Positions 8,955 through 18,896 of a DNA stretch of 64,000 nucleotides are shown piece by piece. The first letter of the stretch is position 1, and every line of letters begins with the position of its first letter. The notes beneath the pieces were generated by a model, which worked only from the letters and a program-made list of their open reading frames with translations, had not been told where the DNA came from and ran no database searches. The position numbers were made by a program, and so were the translations under genes. Origin of the DNA: Psychrobacter sp. NZS113 (GTDB taxonomy: Bacteria; Pseudomonadota; Gammaproteobacteria; Pseudomonadales; Moraxellaceae). The stretch spans positions 1-64,000 of the forward strand of contig NZ_JADYWL010000004.1 of the NCBI RefSeq assembly GCF_015864825.1, given 5' to 3'.

Positions 8955-8980
8955 ACATTACTTAAACATTTTTTGTATTG

Positions 8981-8997
8981 TTCACAACAGTTGTGAA
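8981..8997. promoter_or_regulatory. Short perfect palindrome before fimV
   Basis: TTCACAACAGTTGTGAA is an 8-bp perfect dyad around one central base, about 70 bp before the fimV start. There is no T-run. It could be an operator; the role is unknown. Confidence 0.3.
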
Positions 8998-9065
8998 ATA
9001 AACTGGTAAACTAAGCAGTATTTTGTTATAACAGCAAAGATAACTAATATTTTAAAGGGCGGCAC

Positions 9066-10802
9066 ATGTCTGGTCATTTATCTCATCGCTTGACTAATAT
9101 ACATCGCGCAGTATCGATAGCACTACTTTATTCTGTAGGGTATGCCGCCTTAGTGTCGAGTGCGCAAGCTGCAATGATAGGAAAGACTGTTGTTACTTCT
9201 GCTCAGCATGAGCCTTTGGTAGCAAGCATTGCTGTTTCAGATATTAGAGCGGCTGATTTTTCAGCAAGCTTGGCAAACTCTACTATTTATCAACAGATGG
9301 GTTTGACCCAGACTGACTCGATGAGTGTACGCTTTCAGCCTACTTCAGCGACCAGTGGCCAAGTAGTTATCACGACGTCACAGCCAGTATCTAAGCCCTT
9401 TGCCGATGTGGTTTTGACCCTAAATGATAAGGGTAAGAACAATGTCGTACCTAAAACATTGTTGATGCCGCTTAATGATAATGCACCGATTAAAGCAGCC
9501 AAGAATACCGTTACTGGTGCACAAAAACCCAATTTACCAAGTGTATCCGCTAGTATTTCCGAGCCATTGACCGTCAGAAAAGGCGCGCCACCACCATTAA
9601 TATCAGCGCCTACAGTATCCACGAGCGAGTTAGTCGCCTCTAGATTACCAGCGCCGAGCATGCAGTTACCTACTATTATAGATACTGCGTCACAAGGCAA
9701 CAATCTTGCTTATGCTCCGAGTCGTTTAGATAATGGTCGTCTGGGCAACAGCGTTGAGATAAATAATACCAATACTAACGACAATAAGCCAAATTCAGCA
9801 AGCCGATTAGACACTGGTCGTTTGAGTGCAGATAATAATGTTACGACAATCGGCGCCAATAATACCGACATTAATGATAATAAAGACACGTCGATTACAG
9901 CCCTCGCTGACAAAAAATTCGATATTTTAAATATACAAATTACTCGCCAAATACAGCCAAGTAGTAAACCAGGTAATAGCATAATGACTGCTGTACCTAT
10001 GGCGCCTGCATCAAACGGTAATAAAGCAAACGTATCCACGCCCGATCTCGACACTAGCAATAACATTGCCACAGCTACTCCGACAAATAATATACCCGCT
10101 AACATTGCTGCACCTGCATCAGCCAATACCAGTGTTGCCAACAATGATTCTGACAATACGGCAACCAGTACTACGGCTGCCCAGTATCAGGTACAGCGGA
10201 ACGATAGCCTATGGGTCATTGCTCAGCAGATCGCACAAGAAAATGATCTCGATGTGCAAACCGTGATGAAACAGATTCAATCACAAAACCCTGATGCTTT
10301 CATTAACAAAGATGCCGATCAATTAAAAGCAGATGCCAAGCTTAGCTTACCTAGCTATGATGTCGTGCCTTCACAACAGAAATTAGAAGCGGCAATTAGC
10401 GCACAAAGACAATACAACCGCAGAGCAAACACGCCTACAGTAAAAAAGACAGCTAAAGCTCCGGCTAAAAAAACCGCTGAGAAATCTCAAGCAGCGACAC
10501 AACGTAAAAAACCAATGATTACGAAAACACAAACGTTACCAAAAGCCCAGTTTTCTGTGCTAGCTCCTGGTCGTAATGGCAGTGCAGACGGTACTCAAGA
10601 AAAATCTGCTTCGACAACAGGTAATGGTCTTAGTACAGATGTATTAGCTACACTCAAAGCATCAAGAGAAAACGCCGCATTACAAGCTGAGCGCTTGTCA
10701 AAAACCAGTAGTGCCCTTGATAGCTATACTAAAAAAATTCAACTACAGAACCAAAAACTGGCTGAGCTACAAGCTCGTCTCAAAAAATTACGCAATCAAT
10801 AA
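9066..10802 (+). CDS. fimV: FimV-like protein, N-terminal (periplasmic) part
   Basis: This 578-residue protein has a signal peptide ending near SSAQAAM (about residue 36), a FimV N-terminal domain to about residue 145, and a long Asn/Thr/Ser-rich linker. A LysM-type domain (YQVQRNDSLWVIAQQIA to ASYDV-like end, about residues 375-430) and a basic Lys-rich stretch follow. It ends in a coiled coil (residues 535-578, LQAERLSK to ARLKKLRNQ). FimV proteins bind peptidoglycan and help assemble type IV pili and polar machinery. Here the frame stops with TAA at 10800-10802, just before the usual membrane segment. The rest follows in the same frame as a separate gene. Confidence 0.85.
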   Translation: MSGHLSHRLTNIHRAVSIALLYSVGYAALVSSAQAAMIGKTVVTSAQHEPLVASIAVSDIRAADFSASLANSTIYQQMGLTQTDSMSVRFQPTSATSGQVVITTSQPVSKPFADVVLTLNDKGKNNVVPKTLLMPLNDNAPIKAAKNTVTGAQKPNLPSVSASISEPLTVRKGAPPPLISAPTVSTSELVASRLPAPSMQLPTIIDTASQGNNLAYAPSRLDNGRLGNSVEINNTNTNDNKPNSASRLDTGRLSADNNVTTIGANNTDINDNKDTSITALADKKFDILNIQITRQIQPSSKPGNSIMTAVPMAPASNGNKANVSTPDLDTSNNIATATPTNNIPANIAAPASANTSVANNDSDNTATSTTAAQYQVQRNDSLWVIAQQIAQENDLDVQTVMKQIQSQNPDAFINKDADQLKADAKLSLPSYDVVPSQQKLEAAISAQRQYNRRANTPTVKKTAKAPAKKTAEKSQAATQRKKPMITKTQTLPKAQFSVLAPGRNGSADGTQEKSASTTGNGLSTDVLATLKASRENAALQAERLSKTSSALDSYTKKIQLQNQKLAELQARLKKLRNQ

Positions 10803-10853
10803 TTGCCTGACTAACCAATGCAATACGCCGTAGTCACAGGCGTGGGAGTAACT

Positions 10854-12467
10854 ATGGACAATATGCTATATATCATCGCCGGATTGGTACTTATTCTACT
10901 AGTAGTTGGTTTAGTACTGCGCAAGAACAAAGCGCAAAAATCATCACTACAACCACTTACAAAGTCGGAGAAAAGCACTGCTACGTCCACTCCTGCCCCA
11001 ATCGACAAAGCTGAAGATAAATTCAATCCTATTATAATTGCCCAACGCTTTATGGATCAACAACGCTATGACAAAGCGATTGAAACACTCAACCGTGATC
11101 TAAGAGAAAATCCAAGTGATGGTGACCTGTCACTCAAACTACTTAGCATATACGCGACTATCAATCAGCCAGAGAACTTCAATAAAGTTTATGATTCCAT
11201 CAAAACTCAAGGCGACTCAAAGAGTATCGCGCTAGCTGATGATTTAAAAGGTTTGTTTTCTGAAGAACAAAATCAAGTCGCAGCAAAAGAAGCACCAGTA
11301 GAAGATAATAGCAATTTTGAAAGCATAGATTTTGACTTACCGACCGACCAAAGCGATAGCAACAACGATACGTTAAGTAGTGAATCTATTGTTAGTTCAT
11401 CACTTTTAGATGACTCTCCAGAGGCAACTGCTACTAACAATAATGTAGAGGATAGCTTTGATCTTACGTTAAATGACTTAGAGAGCAGCTTCAGCGAACC
11501 TGCTGCAACTAGTACAGCACCTGTCGCATCAGATATGACAGAAGATGCACCTACTACCGATACTACTACCGAAGATAGCGAGCTTATCGATTTTGACTTT
11601 AGCTTTGATTCACCTGAAGAAACAAGCACCTCAACTGAACCCTCTATCGCTTCGGCTATCTCTGACAATATCACCGAAGACAAGCCTTTAGACAATGAAG
11701 CGTTTGTCTTAGATTTCGACGACTTGTCCTCTGATGTTAATCAAAATACTGAAAAAACCCTTGTTGAAGAATTGGTTGTCGATTCATTCGAACAGGATAC
11801 AGAAGAAGATTTCGCCTTATCTTTAGACAATATTGATACGCCAAACGATATAGAAGCATCATTAGAAAACGAAAAAGCGGTCTTTGAGGACAATAGCGAT
11901 AACTTCGTTCTTCAAGACAGCAGTTTTGGAGAGCCTAACCCCGAAGAATCTCTCTTTGAAGAGACTGTTTTTGAAGAGACTGTCCTTGAAGAAGATGCTG
12001 TTTTTGATGAACCTAAGTCTGAAAGCAGTGATTCTGAAGCAGAAGATCTTGAAAAAACTAATGTTGAAGAGAATCTGTTCGACGACACCAACTTACAAGA
12101 TATTTTTATCAATGGTCTTGATGCCACACCAACTGATATATCCCTGTTCGATGATAACAGCATAATAAATGATGAGTTTGCTGTAGAACCTTTGACTGCA
12201 GCTACTCCGGTCGATATCGAGACTGATATTGCAGCTGACAAAGTAGTTGAAAGTCCTGGAACTGCAGAAGAGTTTTCGTCACGTTTTGCAGCAGATTTTG
12301 ACTTTGTAAAGTCTTTAGATAGCAATCAAGTGACGCTAGACTTGGCTGGCCAATATTTGCAACTGGGTGAGTACGACAGCGCCAAACGCCTGCTTAATGA
12401 AGTGATTGCCCATGGTGATAGTGAACAGCAGAGCCAAGCGCAAATACTCCTTGAGCGCACTGCATAG
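10854..12467 (+). CDS. fimV: FimV-like protein, C-terminal (membrane/cytoplasmic) part
   Basis: The 537-residue product starts MDNMLYIIAGLVLILLVVGLVL, a membrane helix right at the N-terminus. A TPR-like block (RFMDQQRYDKAIETLNRDL) follows, then about 350 very acidic residues with repeated FEETVFEETVLEED-like units. It closes with the FimV C-terminal motif (LDLAGQYLQLGEYDSAKRLL, last 50 residues). I chose ATG 10854, which has GGAG five bases upstream; ATG 10818 is in frame but lacks a site. It is in the same frame as the preceding ORF, separated by two TAA codons (10800, 10812). It therefore looks like a FimV split into two proteins. Confidence 0.8.
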   Translation: MDNMLYIIAGLVLILLVVGLVLRKNKAQKSSLQPLTKSEKSTATSTPAPIDKAEDKFNPIIIAQRFMDQQRYDKAIETLNRDLRENPSDGDLSLKLLSIYATINQPENFNKVYDSIKTQGDSKSIALADDLKGLFSEEQNQVAAKEAPVEDNSNFESIDFDLPTDQSDSNNDTLSSESIVSSSLLDDSPEATATNNNVEDSFDLTLNDLESSFSEPAATSTAPVASDMTEDAPTTDTTTEDSELIDFDFSFDSPEETSTSTEPSIASAISDNITEDKPLDNEAFVLDFDDLSSDVNQNTEKTLVEELVVDSFEQDTEEDFALSLDNIDTPNDIEASLENEKAVFEDNSDNFVLQDSSFGEPNPEESLFEETVFEETVLEEDAVFDEPKSESSDSEAEDLEKTNVEENLFDDTNLQDIFINGLDATPTDISLFDDNSIINDEFAVEPLTAATPVDIETDIAADKVVESPGTAEEFSSRFAADFDFVKSLDSNQVTLDLAGQYLQLGEYDSAKRLLNEVIAHGDSEQQSQAQILLERTA

Positions 12468-12485
12468 TAAACAACCCGTTTTATT

Positions 12486-12530
12486 ATCAGCAAGCATTCT
12501 ATCGTCATAGAATACTTGCTGATTTTTTTT
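12486..12530 (+). terminator. Rho-independent terminator after the fimV genes
   Basis: A 17-bp stem with one mismatch (ATCAGCAAGCATTCTAT with its complement), a CGTC loop and a run of eight T follow the second FimV gene directly. Confidence 0.9.
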
Positions 12531-12623
12531 GCGTTTAACCTTTATACTATTTATTATTAATAGAGCTTATTGAGTACAATCTAGACCTCCTTTTCTTTTA
12601 TACTTAATTATTACACCAATACT

Positions 12624-13724
12624 ATGCCATCTTCTACTATGACAACGACAATATCTAATTCTATTCAACTGGTTTATGCTGGTGGTACTTTTGGTAGCTA
12701 TGGACGACCTTTAGCTCCTTTATCAGCAGATGTGTTTTTGCCAACGCTGCAAGTACTGATGCTTAATCATGATAGTTCAGCCAAGCTCCCATGTATCTCT
12801 TGGTTAGATAATTCATTGATTAAAGACAGTAGCCAACTCACCCCGAGTAACTTTATTCACTTTTATCAGCTGTTACTGACAGCTTATGCACAAGGTGATA
12901 GACGCTTTGTGTTAATTACTGGTACAGATACCTTAAGCTACTTAGGGGCATTTTTGGCAGAAGCATTTGCAGGTAGCGATATTTGTGTCATCGTCACTGG
13001 TAGTATGCGGCCATTGTTAGATAGTGAGGTGCTGCAGTCCTACACTATCGACACTCACAGTGATGCTTGGGACAACCTCAATCATTCGTTGAAACTGGCA
13101 GCGGCAGGTGAGTCAGGTGTCAAAATCAGTTTTGGTGGTGAATCTTGGCCCGCACAAACGGTACAAAAGATTCATAGTCATGATTTGATGGCATTTACTG
13201 GTCACTCTCGAGCTGCCTATCCGGCAAATAGCTATATCAAAAATCTACCAGATACCCGTCGCCAGCATTGGCTTGATGACCAGCAATCCTTGCTTGCCAG
13301 CATTCAAGCGCGTGCTGAATCTAGCAGCGTCCACGCCCTATATTGCTTGCCTAATGATACCGAAATCATTAATAATCAGCTACAAGCACTCTTATCACAG
13401 CCACCTTCTGGTATTATTCTATTGGGATTTGGGGCTGGCAATGTTCCTCATTCCGCAGCACTAGCAGAAACATTAGAACTGATTCATAAAAAAGGGCACA
13501 TGGTAATATGTGCTAGCCAATGCCCATTCGGCGGTGTGAGCGATAGCTATGCGGCTGGTAGTTGGCAATATGACCATCATGTCATTGCGGGTGGACGTCT
13601 GACCATTCCGGCAATTTATGCACGATTATTATGGCTGCTATTACGCTACGACACTCCAGCAAGACGCAAACAACGGTGGTTGAACAATGTCAGTCAGACT
13701 GGCACAAGCATTAAAAAGCGATAA
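12624..13724 (+). CDS. Asparaginase family protein
   Basis: The 366-residue protein belongs to the asparaginase/glutaminase family, which hydrolyses asparagine to aspartate and ammonia. The first catalytic Thr is in YAGGTFGSYGRP (residues 16-27) and the second in LITGTDTLSYLGAF (about residue 93). VIVTGSMRPL and GFGAGNVP further on are also family blocks. There is no signal peptide, so it is probably cytoplasmic (type I-like). The first motif reads AGGTF rather than the usual TGGTI, but the nucleophile is kept. truA follows after 42 bp on the same strand. The substrate was not tested, and some family members act on other amides. Confidence 0.85.
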   Translation: MPSSTMTTTISNSIQLVYAGGTFGSYGRPLAPLSADVFLPTLQVLMLNHDSSAKLPCISWLDNSLIKDSSQLTPSNFIHFYQLLLTAYAQGDRRFVLITGTDTLSYLGAFLAEAFAGSDICVIVTGSMRPLLDSEVLQSYTIDTHSDAWDNLNHSLKLAAAGESGVKISFGGESWPAQTVQKIHSHDLMAFTGHSRAAYPANSYIKNLPDTRRQHWLDDQQSLLASIQARAESSSVHALYCLPNDTEIINNQLQALLSQPPSGIILLGFGAGNVPHSAALAETLELIHKKGHMVICASQCPFGGVSDSYAAGSWQYDHHVIAGGRLTIPAIYARLLWLLLRYDTPARRKQRWLNNVSQTGTSIKKR

Positions 13725-13766
13725 CCTACTCTTAATAACCTTAATTTTATAAGTTTAAAAACCACC

Positions 13767-14606
13767 ATGTCTGAAACTGAAATCATCGAGTCTGAACGTT
13801 CACCAATTTATACCTTAGCGATTGCTATTGAGTTTTTGGGCACACATTATCATGGTTGGCAGCGACAACGAGAAGTAATGGGTGTACAAGAAGCACTAGA
13901 AACGGCTATTAGCAAAGTTGCCAACGAATCAGTAGAAGTCATCGCAGCTGGGCGTACTGATGCAAGCGTCCATGCCAGTAATATGATTGCTCATTTTACG
14001 ACGCACGCTTATCGCCCTACTCATAACTGGTTACGTGGCGTGAACAGCTTGCTACCTGACGACATTGCTCTACGCTGGATTCAACCGATGCCTGCTGACT
14101 TCCATGCGCGCTTTGGCGCCATTGCCCGTCGTTACCGGTACATTACTCTCAACCAACCACAGCGCCCTGCGATACTCAATCATCAAGTCACTCATATCTA
14201 TGAGCCGCTCGATTTAGCAGCAATGCAACTGGCGGCAGCCGATATCGTTGGTACTCACGATTTTAGTAGTTACCGTGCCGCAGCTTGTCAATCTAATCAG
14301 CCAGTGCGGACCATCAGCCATGCTAGACTTTTTGAACACGGTCAGTTTATTGTGTTTGATATTCAAGCGGATGGGTTCTTACATCATATGGTTCGTAATT
14401 TGATGGGTACTTTATATGCCATCGGTAGGCATGAGTTAGTGCCAGATGATTTTATGAATATTTTGCATAAAAAAGATCGTACGATTGCACCGCCAACAGC
14501 CTCTGGTGATGGCTTGTACTTCATTAACGCTTATTACCCTGAACGTTTCCAGCAGATATTACCGAAGGTACCTTTGACGCCTATTTGGCTAAATTTGCCT
14601 AACTAA
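13767..14606 (+). CDS. truA: tRNA pseudouridine synthase A
   Basis: TruA makes pseudouridine at positions 38-40 of the anticodon stem-loop of many tRNAs. The 279-residue protein shows the catalytic-Asp motif AAGRTDASVHAS near residue 57, FHARFGAIARRYRYI, HDFSSYRAAACQS and QADGFLHHMVRNLMGTL, all standard for the family. The length is normal. It lies directly behind the asparaginase gene and ahead of infA, which has its own promoter. Confidence 0.96.
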   Translation: MSETEIIESERSPIYTLAIAIEFLGTHYHGWQRQREVMGVQEALETAISKVANESVEVIAAGRTDASVHASNMIAHFTTHAYRPTHNWLRGVNSLLPDDIALRWIQPMPADFHARFGAIARRYRYITLNQPQRPAILNHQVTHIYEPLDLAAMQLAAADIVGTHDFSSYRAAACQSNQPVRTISHARLFEHGQFIVFDIQADGFLHHMVRNLMGTLYAIGRHELVPDDFMNILHKKDRTIAPPTASGDGLYFINAYYPERFQQILPKVPLTPIWLNLPN

Positions 14607-14666
14607 ATTAATGTGAACTGGCATACATATCACTTACAGACTGTCAAGTCAAAACCCGGTTCCGTA

Positions 14667-14695
14667 TTGCTTTAACCTGCTAACTTACGTATAAT
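14667..14695 (+). promoter_or_regulatory. Sigma-70 promoter of infA
   Basis: A TTGCTT -35 box at 14667-14672 and a perfect TATAAT at 14690-14695 are 17 bp apart. This would place the transcript start about 25 bp before the infA ATG. Confidence 0.7.
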
Positions 14696-14727
14696 ATGGG
14701 CTTATTTTTAATTGATTGATACAAATT

Positions 14728-14949
14728 ATGGCAAAAGACGATATTATCGAATTTGAAGGCGAAGTCATTGACACCCTTCCTAACACTTTGTTCAAAGTTC
14801 GTTTAGAAAACGGACATGAAATCATTGCGCACATCTCTGGTAAAATGCGTAAGCATTATATCCGTATCTTGACTGGTGATAAAGTTAAGGTCGAAATGAC
14901 GCCTTATGACCTGTCTAAAGGTCGTATTACTTATCGTGGCAAAAACTAA
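14728..14949 (+). CDS. infA: Translation initiation factor IF-1
   Basis: IF-1 binds the A site of the 30S subunit and assists initiation. The 73-residue protein starts [17 protein letters not shown] and has the S1/OB-fold blocks [21 protein letters not shown] and [17 protein letters not shown], ending in GRITYRGKN, a textbook IF-1. An in-frame TTG twelve bases upstream would add four residues, but ATG 14728 gives the family N-terminus. It is monocistronic, with its own promoter and a terminator 180 bp behind it. Confidence 0.98.
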   Translation: MAKDDIIEFEGEVIDTLPNTLFKVRLENGHEIIAHISGKMRKHYIRILTGDKVKVEMTPYDLSKGRITYRGKN

Positions 14950-15129
14950 TTTCTTACCAACTAAAACGGTTATAAAAGCATTTATATAAACACAGCCAGC
15001 TGTCGAATGACACTTTTATCACTGGTATAAATGTTTGAGTAGTTTAACTGATAATAATAATGAAAATGCTAACCTACTCATTATTGCCTATCAATATTTT
15101 AGTTGTTTGACGTTTGTTTTTACCATAAA

Positions 15130-15159
15130 AATACCGCTCAATATCAGCGGTATTTTTTT
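15130..15159. terminator. Bidirectional terminator between infA and the L,D-transpeptidase gene
   Basis: AATACCGCT pairs with AGCGGTATT across a seven-base loop. T-runs flank it on the plus side and, more weakly, on the minus side. It serves infA and the converging gene. Confidence 0.85.
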
Positions 15160-15190
15160 GTCTGTTTTTTATGATTTAGCTTCTTTATTT

Positions 15191-16312
15191 TTAACTAAAT
15201 TCGACGGTTGCGCCGTTCTTGATCACACCTAACAGACTAAGTGCATCCCAGTTGGTTAAACGCACACAGCCAGCTGAAGCCTGACGACTGATACGATCAG
15301 GGTCTGGTGAACCATGAATACCATAAGTTGGTTTACTCAGTCCAATCCATACCGAACCAACTGGATTATTAGGGCCTGGCGGAATTATAGACTTACGGCC
15401 GTCATTGCCTGTATAGGTATAATTAGGCTCGTTCACCTTCACCTTTACTGTATGCGTGCCTGTGGGCGACGGTGTCGCTGTACTACCCACTGTCGTCGGA
15501 TAACTAGCGACTAATTTATTGTCTTCATCATAAGCATAGAGTGTTTCAGTGTCCTTGTCGGCGACTACTCGGCTAACAGGCTTGGTATTCGGGTTGCCAG
15601 GGTTATATACTGTAATTATTTCACCAGCAGTAAAGCTGGCATTAGGATTGAGAGATTTTAGATACCTCTCACTAATATGGAATTTTTCTGCGAGCGCTTC
15701 AGTGAGGCTTTCATAATACATTCCTTCAAGCTTGGATTTGGCAACAGAATCAGCCGGTATAGTCGTGGTCTTGACGTTTACATCTGTATCAGTTAGCTGA
15801 TAATTTACTAATACTGGTTGGGCTATAAGTTTTTCATTTTTAATCAGTGCTTGCCACGTTTCATTGTTCAACGTATCAGTTACGGTCAGGCCATTCGCAT
15901 TTTGAAATGCCTGCATGGCTTTGCGGGTGTTTTTTCCCCAGTATCCATCGACAGATCCTACCCCATTGTGATGCCAATTCAATAAGGCTTGCAGTTTTGT
16001 TCCCATGTTACGATCTACGGCAGCACCTGCAGACCAATTGATAGCATTCACTTTTTTTGCAGTGTCTGATAGATTTTCAGTTGTGTATTTTATGGTAGGC
16101 AATAGCTTATTTAGTGATGTCACAGCTTTGCTATCTCCTGTTAACTTTTGGCTTATCCCATTAGTCACTGGACTCACTTCTGTTGGAGCTGTAGCGCTAT
16201 TATCTGCAATCATGCTATTAGTTGGTTCTGCTGCAATACTTTGCCCCATAAAAACGACTGCACAGAGTCCAGTCATTGCTATCGCTGTGCTTAATTTTTT
16301 TAATTGGTACAT
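15191..16312 (-). CDS. L,D-transpeptidase with peptidoglycan-binding domain
   Basis: The 373-residue protein has a signal peptide (residues 1-28, ending SIAAE) and a PG_binding_1 type domain around residues 105-150 (GSVDGYWGKNTRKAMQAF). A LysM-like stretch (EKFHISERYLKSLNP) follows, and then a C-terminal YkuD domain. The YkuD catalytic block is complete: HGSPDPDRISRQASAGCVRL near residue 340. These periplasmic enzymes form 3-3 cross-links in murein or attach lipoproteins to it. An AGGAG site seven bases before ATG 16312 supports the start. It is transcribed alone, towards infA. Confidence 0.93.
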   Translation of the reverse strand: MYQLKKLSTAIAMTGLCAVVFMGQSIAAEPTNSMIADNSATAPTEVSPVTNGISQKLTGDSKAVTSLNKLLPTIKYTTENLSDTAKKVNAINWSAGAAVDRNMGTKLQALLNWHHNGVGSVDGYWGKNTRKAMQAFQNANGLTVTDTLNNETWQALIKNEKLIAQPVLVNYQLTDTDVNVKTTTIPADSVAKSKLEGMYYESLTEALAEKFHISERYLKSLNPNASFTAGEIITVYNPGNPNTKPVSRVVADKDTETLYAYDEDNKLVASYPTTVGSTATPSPTGTHTVKVKVNEPNYTYTGNDGRKSIIPPGPNNPVGSVWIGLSKPTYGIHGSPDPDRISRQASAGCVRLTNWDALSLLGVIKNGATVEFS

Positions 16313-16733
16313 GTAACACTCCTGATTTTTGATAAAATTTTTTTTGTTTTCAGTTTTTATTATGAATACGCTATTATTTTTAGACTTTCGAAATTTTAAT
16401 GGTTATAAAACTTTTTCTATTGATCTCCTTATAATGTGATAAATACCTCTATCTATTTATCATTCGTCAATATTGCCATATTCTTCTGTGAGCATATAAC
16501 AGCTTTGTGTTAATGGAAGCCTTGCCTGACGGTAGCTGTGTTAAAACAAGTGCTTTTTTACGACTTGGTGAACTAGTATGTTACGGCTAGTAAAAATCTC
16601 AGACAAGCACGAAAAAACCCATAATCTGCTTAGCAAATTATGGGTTTGCAAATACAAAAATCTATGAAGGTTAAAATGATACAGTCTAAAAATCAGACGA
16701 AGAAAATTTCAAGCTACATCACAAAGGCATGGG
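16313..16733. other. Gene-free stretch between L,D-transpeptidase and leuB
   Basis: About 420 AT-rich bases. They hold the promoter side of the L,D-transpeptidase gene and, at 16612-16648, the leuB terminator. I see no coding signal. Confidence 0.5.
16612..16648 (-). terminator. Terminator of the leu gene cluster
   Basis: AAACCCATAAT pairs with ATTATGGGTTT around an 11-base loop. On the minus strand it is followed by TTTTTT. It lies about 90 bp behind the leuB stop. Confidence 0.85.
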
Positions 16734-17837
16734 TTAAACCAGTTTAGCCAATACTGCTTGACCCATTTCTATACAACCTACTTGCTTAAGTCCGGCTTCA
16801 CTACTGTCTAAAATATCAAGCGTACGTAGACCATCATCAAGCACATCACTGACCGCTTGCTCAATGGCTTTAGCGGCTTCTTCTTGCTTAAAGGTATAAC
16901 GCAGCATCATCGCAACAGATAAGATGGTCGCCAATGGGTTGGCTTTATCTTGTCCTGCGATATCAGGTGCTGAGCCATGGCATGGCTCATACATCCCTTT
17001 ACCTGCCACATCTAGACTGGCTGATGGCAACATACCGATAGAGCCCGTTAGCATCGCCGCTTCATCAGATAAGATATCACCGAACATATTGCCCGTCACC
17101 ATCACGTCGAACTGCTTAGGGTCTTTAATAAGTTGCATACAAGCATTATCAGCATACATGTGCGATAACGCTACATCGCTATAGTCCGCTTGTTGCATCT
17201 GGATCATCGTCTGCTTCCACAGCTCTGTGACTTCCAATACGTTTGCTTTGTCCACTGAGCAAACTTTCGGCGCTGTACCTGCTGCTTGCGCACGTGTTTT
17301 TGCCAATTCAAAAGCCACTTTACCGATACGTTGAATCTCACTCGTACTATACACCATGGTGTTATAGCCTTGCTGCTCGCCATTCTCTAATGTGCGAATA
17401 CCACGCGGCTCACCAAAGTAAATACCACCTGTTAGTTCGCGAACAATAAGCAAATCTAAACCTGAGATAATTTCAGGCTTGATACTAGATGCATTAGCAA
17501 GCTGTGGATAAAGCTTTGCCACACGTAGATTAGCAAACAAACCAAGCTCACCACGAATCTTCAGCAGACCACGTTCAGGACGTTTGCTACGTTCAATACT
17601 ATCCCATTTAGGGCCGCCAACAGCGCCTAGCAATACGGCATCTGCAGCACGTGCGCGCGCCAAAGTCTCATCGGGTAAAGGCTCGCCAGTGGCGTCAATA
17701 GCCACGCCACCAATCAATCCAGACTCAAGTATCAAACCTAATGTAAATTTATCGTTCACAGCATTAAGCACATCAATGGCTTGAGTCATGATTTCAGGGC
17801 CAATACCATCGCCTGCTAATGTTAAAATCGTTGCCAT
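16734..17837 (-). CDS. leuB: 3-isopropylmalate dehydrogenase
   Basis: LeuB oxidises and decarboxylates 3-isopropylmalate to 2-oxoisocaproate with NAD, the third step of leucine synthesis. The 367-residue protein has [11 protein letters not shown] at the N-terminus, GAVGGPKWD, the Arg-rich [30 protein letters not shown]-type substrate loop, SVDKANVLE, and [18 protein letters not shown] with the Asp metal ligands. The length is normal. It is the last gene of leuC-leuD-lipoprotein-leuB on the minus strand and is followed by a good terminator. Confidence 0.97.
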   Translation of the reverse strand: MATILTLAGDGIGPEIMTQAIDVLNAVNDKFTLGLILESGLIGGVAIDATGEPLPDETLARARAADAVLLGAVGGPKWDSIERSKRPERGLLKIRGELGLFANLRVAKLYPQLANASSIKPEIISGLDLLIVRELTGGIYFGEPRGIRTLENGEQQGYNTMVYSTSEIQRIGKVAFELAKTRAQAAGTAPKVCSVDKANVLEVTELWKQTMIQMQQADYSDVALSHMYADNACMQLIKDPKQFDVMVTGNMFGDILSDEAAMLTGSIGMLPSASLDVAGKGMYEPCHGSAPDIAGQDKANPLATILSVAMMLRYTFKQEEAAKAIEQAVSDVLDDGLRTLDILDSSEAGLKQVGCIEMGQAVLAKLV

Positions 17838-18004
17838 ACTGATCCTTGGGGGTAAGTAAGTTTTATTTATAATATTGCTATAAGCTAATGATATTTTTTA
17901 AAATCAACCACTCATGCGATGAGCTACGCAAAAATTGCGATATATCTGCTTGCATGATTATCCGCATTAATATTAAGAGACTAATGCACTGACTTTACTA
18001 ACTG

Positions 18005-18757
18005 TTAAGCTTTCGCTTTTGACGGTGCAGGCATAGCATTAGTGAGACGCGTTTCTACAAACTCGCCTTGATGCTCAGCACCAATTTCTTTACAAAAGCG
18101 GCGCTTTACACTATTTCCTTGATATAGATCGACACACAGAGGTTCTGGTGATGCAGTGTCTAATAAACTACCTGAGTTATCGCTAGATTTCTTTTGATAA
18201 GCTCGAAGCTGATAAGTATCCGCCTCTACAAAATCATGAATCATCGCAAAACGCTCAACGTAACCCAAGTTGTTTTCTGGATAAAAATTCACTTGTACTT
18301 CTCGTTTGGCTGGCTTTACCCGTGCATAATAATTGGTTAGACCTGCGATACCTGATGCAGACAAAGGGACAATTTTTATCTCGTTTTTATGAGCTATCGG
18401 TGTCATGTCCATTTTCATAGTGACTTTTGCAGGTTTATTACTATTATAATTTGTCCCACTACCACTTGTTCCATTATCACTCGCTGCTGTCATCGCAACA
18501 ACCATCGCAGAGTTAATAGGCTCATGAGTATCAGTACCTATTACTGGTACTTTATCTATTCGCGCAATTTCACAATGATAAGTGCCTATGCAAGCAATAT
18601 TCACCTCACCAGCAACAGGTTGAATCTTACCTGCCCACGCTGTTGCGTTTTCTGCCTCATCTATTTTCTGATAGCCACTCATGAGCTGACAGCCTGACAA
18701 CCACAAGCTGGCAGCAACAATTGTACTTGACCATAAAACATAACGTTTTTTATTCAT
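18005..18757 (-). CDS. Predicted lipoprotein of unknown function
   Basis: A 250-residue protein has a lipoprotein signal peptide with the lipobox LSGC (Cys at about residue 23), so it should be anchored in the envelope. The mature part is polar, with a Gly/Ser/Asn-rich loop near residues 95-110, several Cys residues (NIACIGTYHCEIA, EPLCVDLYQGNSVKRRFC) that could form disulfides, and no domain I recognise. It is inserted between leuD and leuB. Its place there may be shared with relatives but does not by itself imply a role in leucine synthesis. Confidence 0.8.
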   Translation of the reverse strand: MNKKRYVLWSSTIVAASLWLSGCQLMSGYQKIDEAENATAWAGKIQPVAGEVNIACIGTYHCEIARIDKVPVIGTDTHEPINSAMVVAMTAASDNGTSGSGTNYNSNKPAKVTMKMDMTPIAHKNEIKIVPLSASGIAGLTNYYARVKPAKREVQVNFYPENNLGYVERFAMIHDFVEADTYQLRAYQKKSSDNSGSLLDTASPEPLCVDLYQGNSVKRRFCKEIGAEHQGEFVETRLTNAMPAPSKAKA

Positions 18758-18896
18758 AATGACGGCTACTATTCATAAGTGAAATAATAAAATACTTTAC
18801 AAAACCATACTTCATTTTAGCCAGTTCGCCGCCATAACTCAACGCCACATTACTGTTGTTCAGCAGTTTTATAGGCAATAACTATCAATTGATTGT

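Noticed and set aside
9710..10156. 148-codon minus-strand ORF inside the first fimV gene
   Set aside because: Shadow of the low-complexity Asn/Thr-rich linker; the plus frame has the domains.
11273..11695. 140-codon minus-strand ORF inside the second fimV gene
   Set aside because: It is a Ser/Val-rich mirror of the acidic Asp/Glu/Ser repeats on the other strand and has no ribosome site.
11940..12000. Repeated GAAGAGACTGTT units in the second fimV gene as a DNA repeat array
   Set aside because: They are in-frame coding repeats of an acidic FEETV-type unit, usual for FimV cytoplasmic parts, not a CRISPR or regulatory array.
15035..15232. 65-codon plus-strand ORF behind infA
   Set aside because: It runs through a terminator hairpin and into the opposing gene; no motif.
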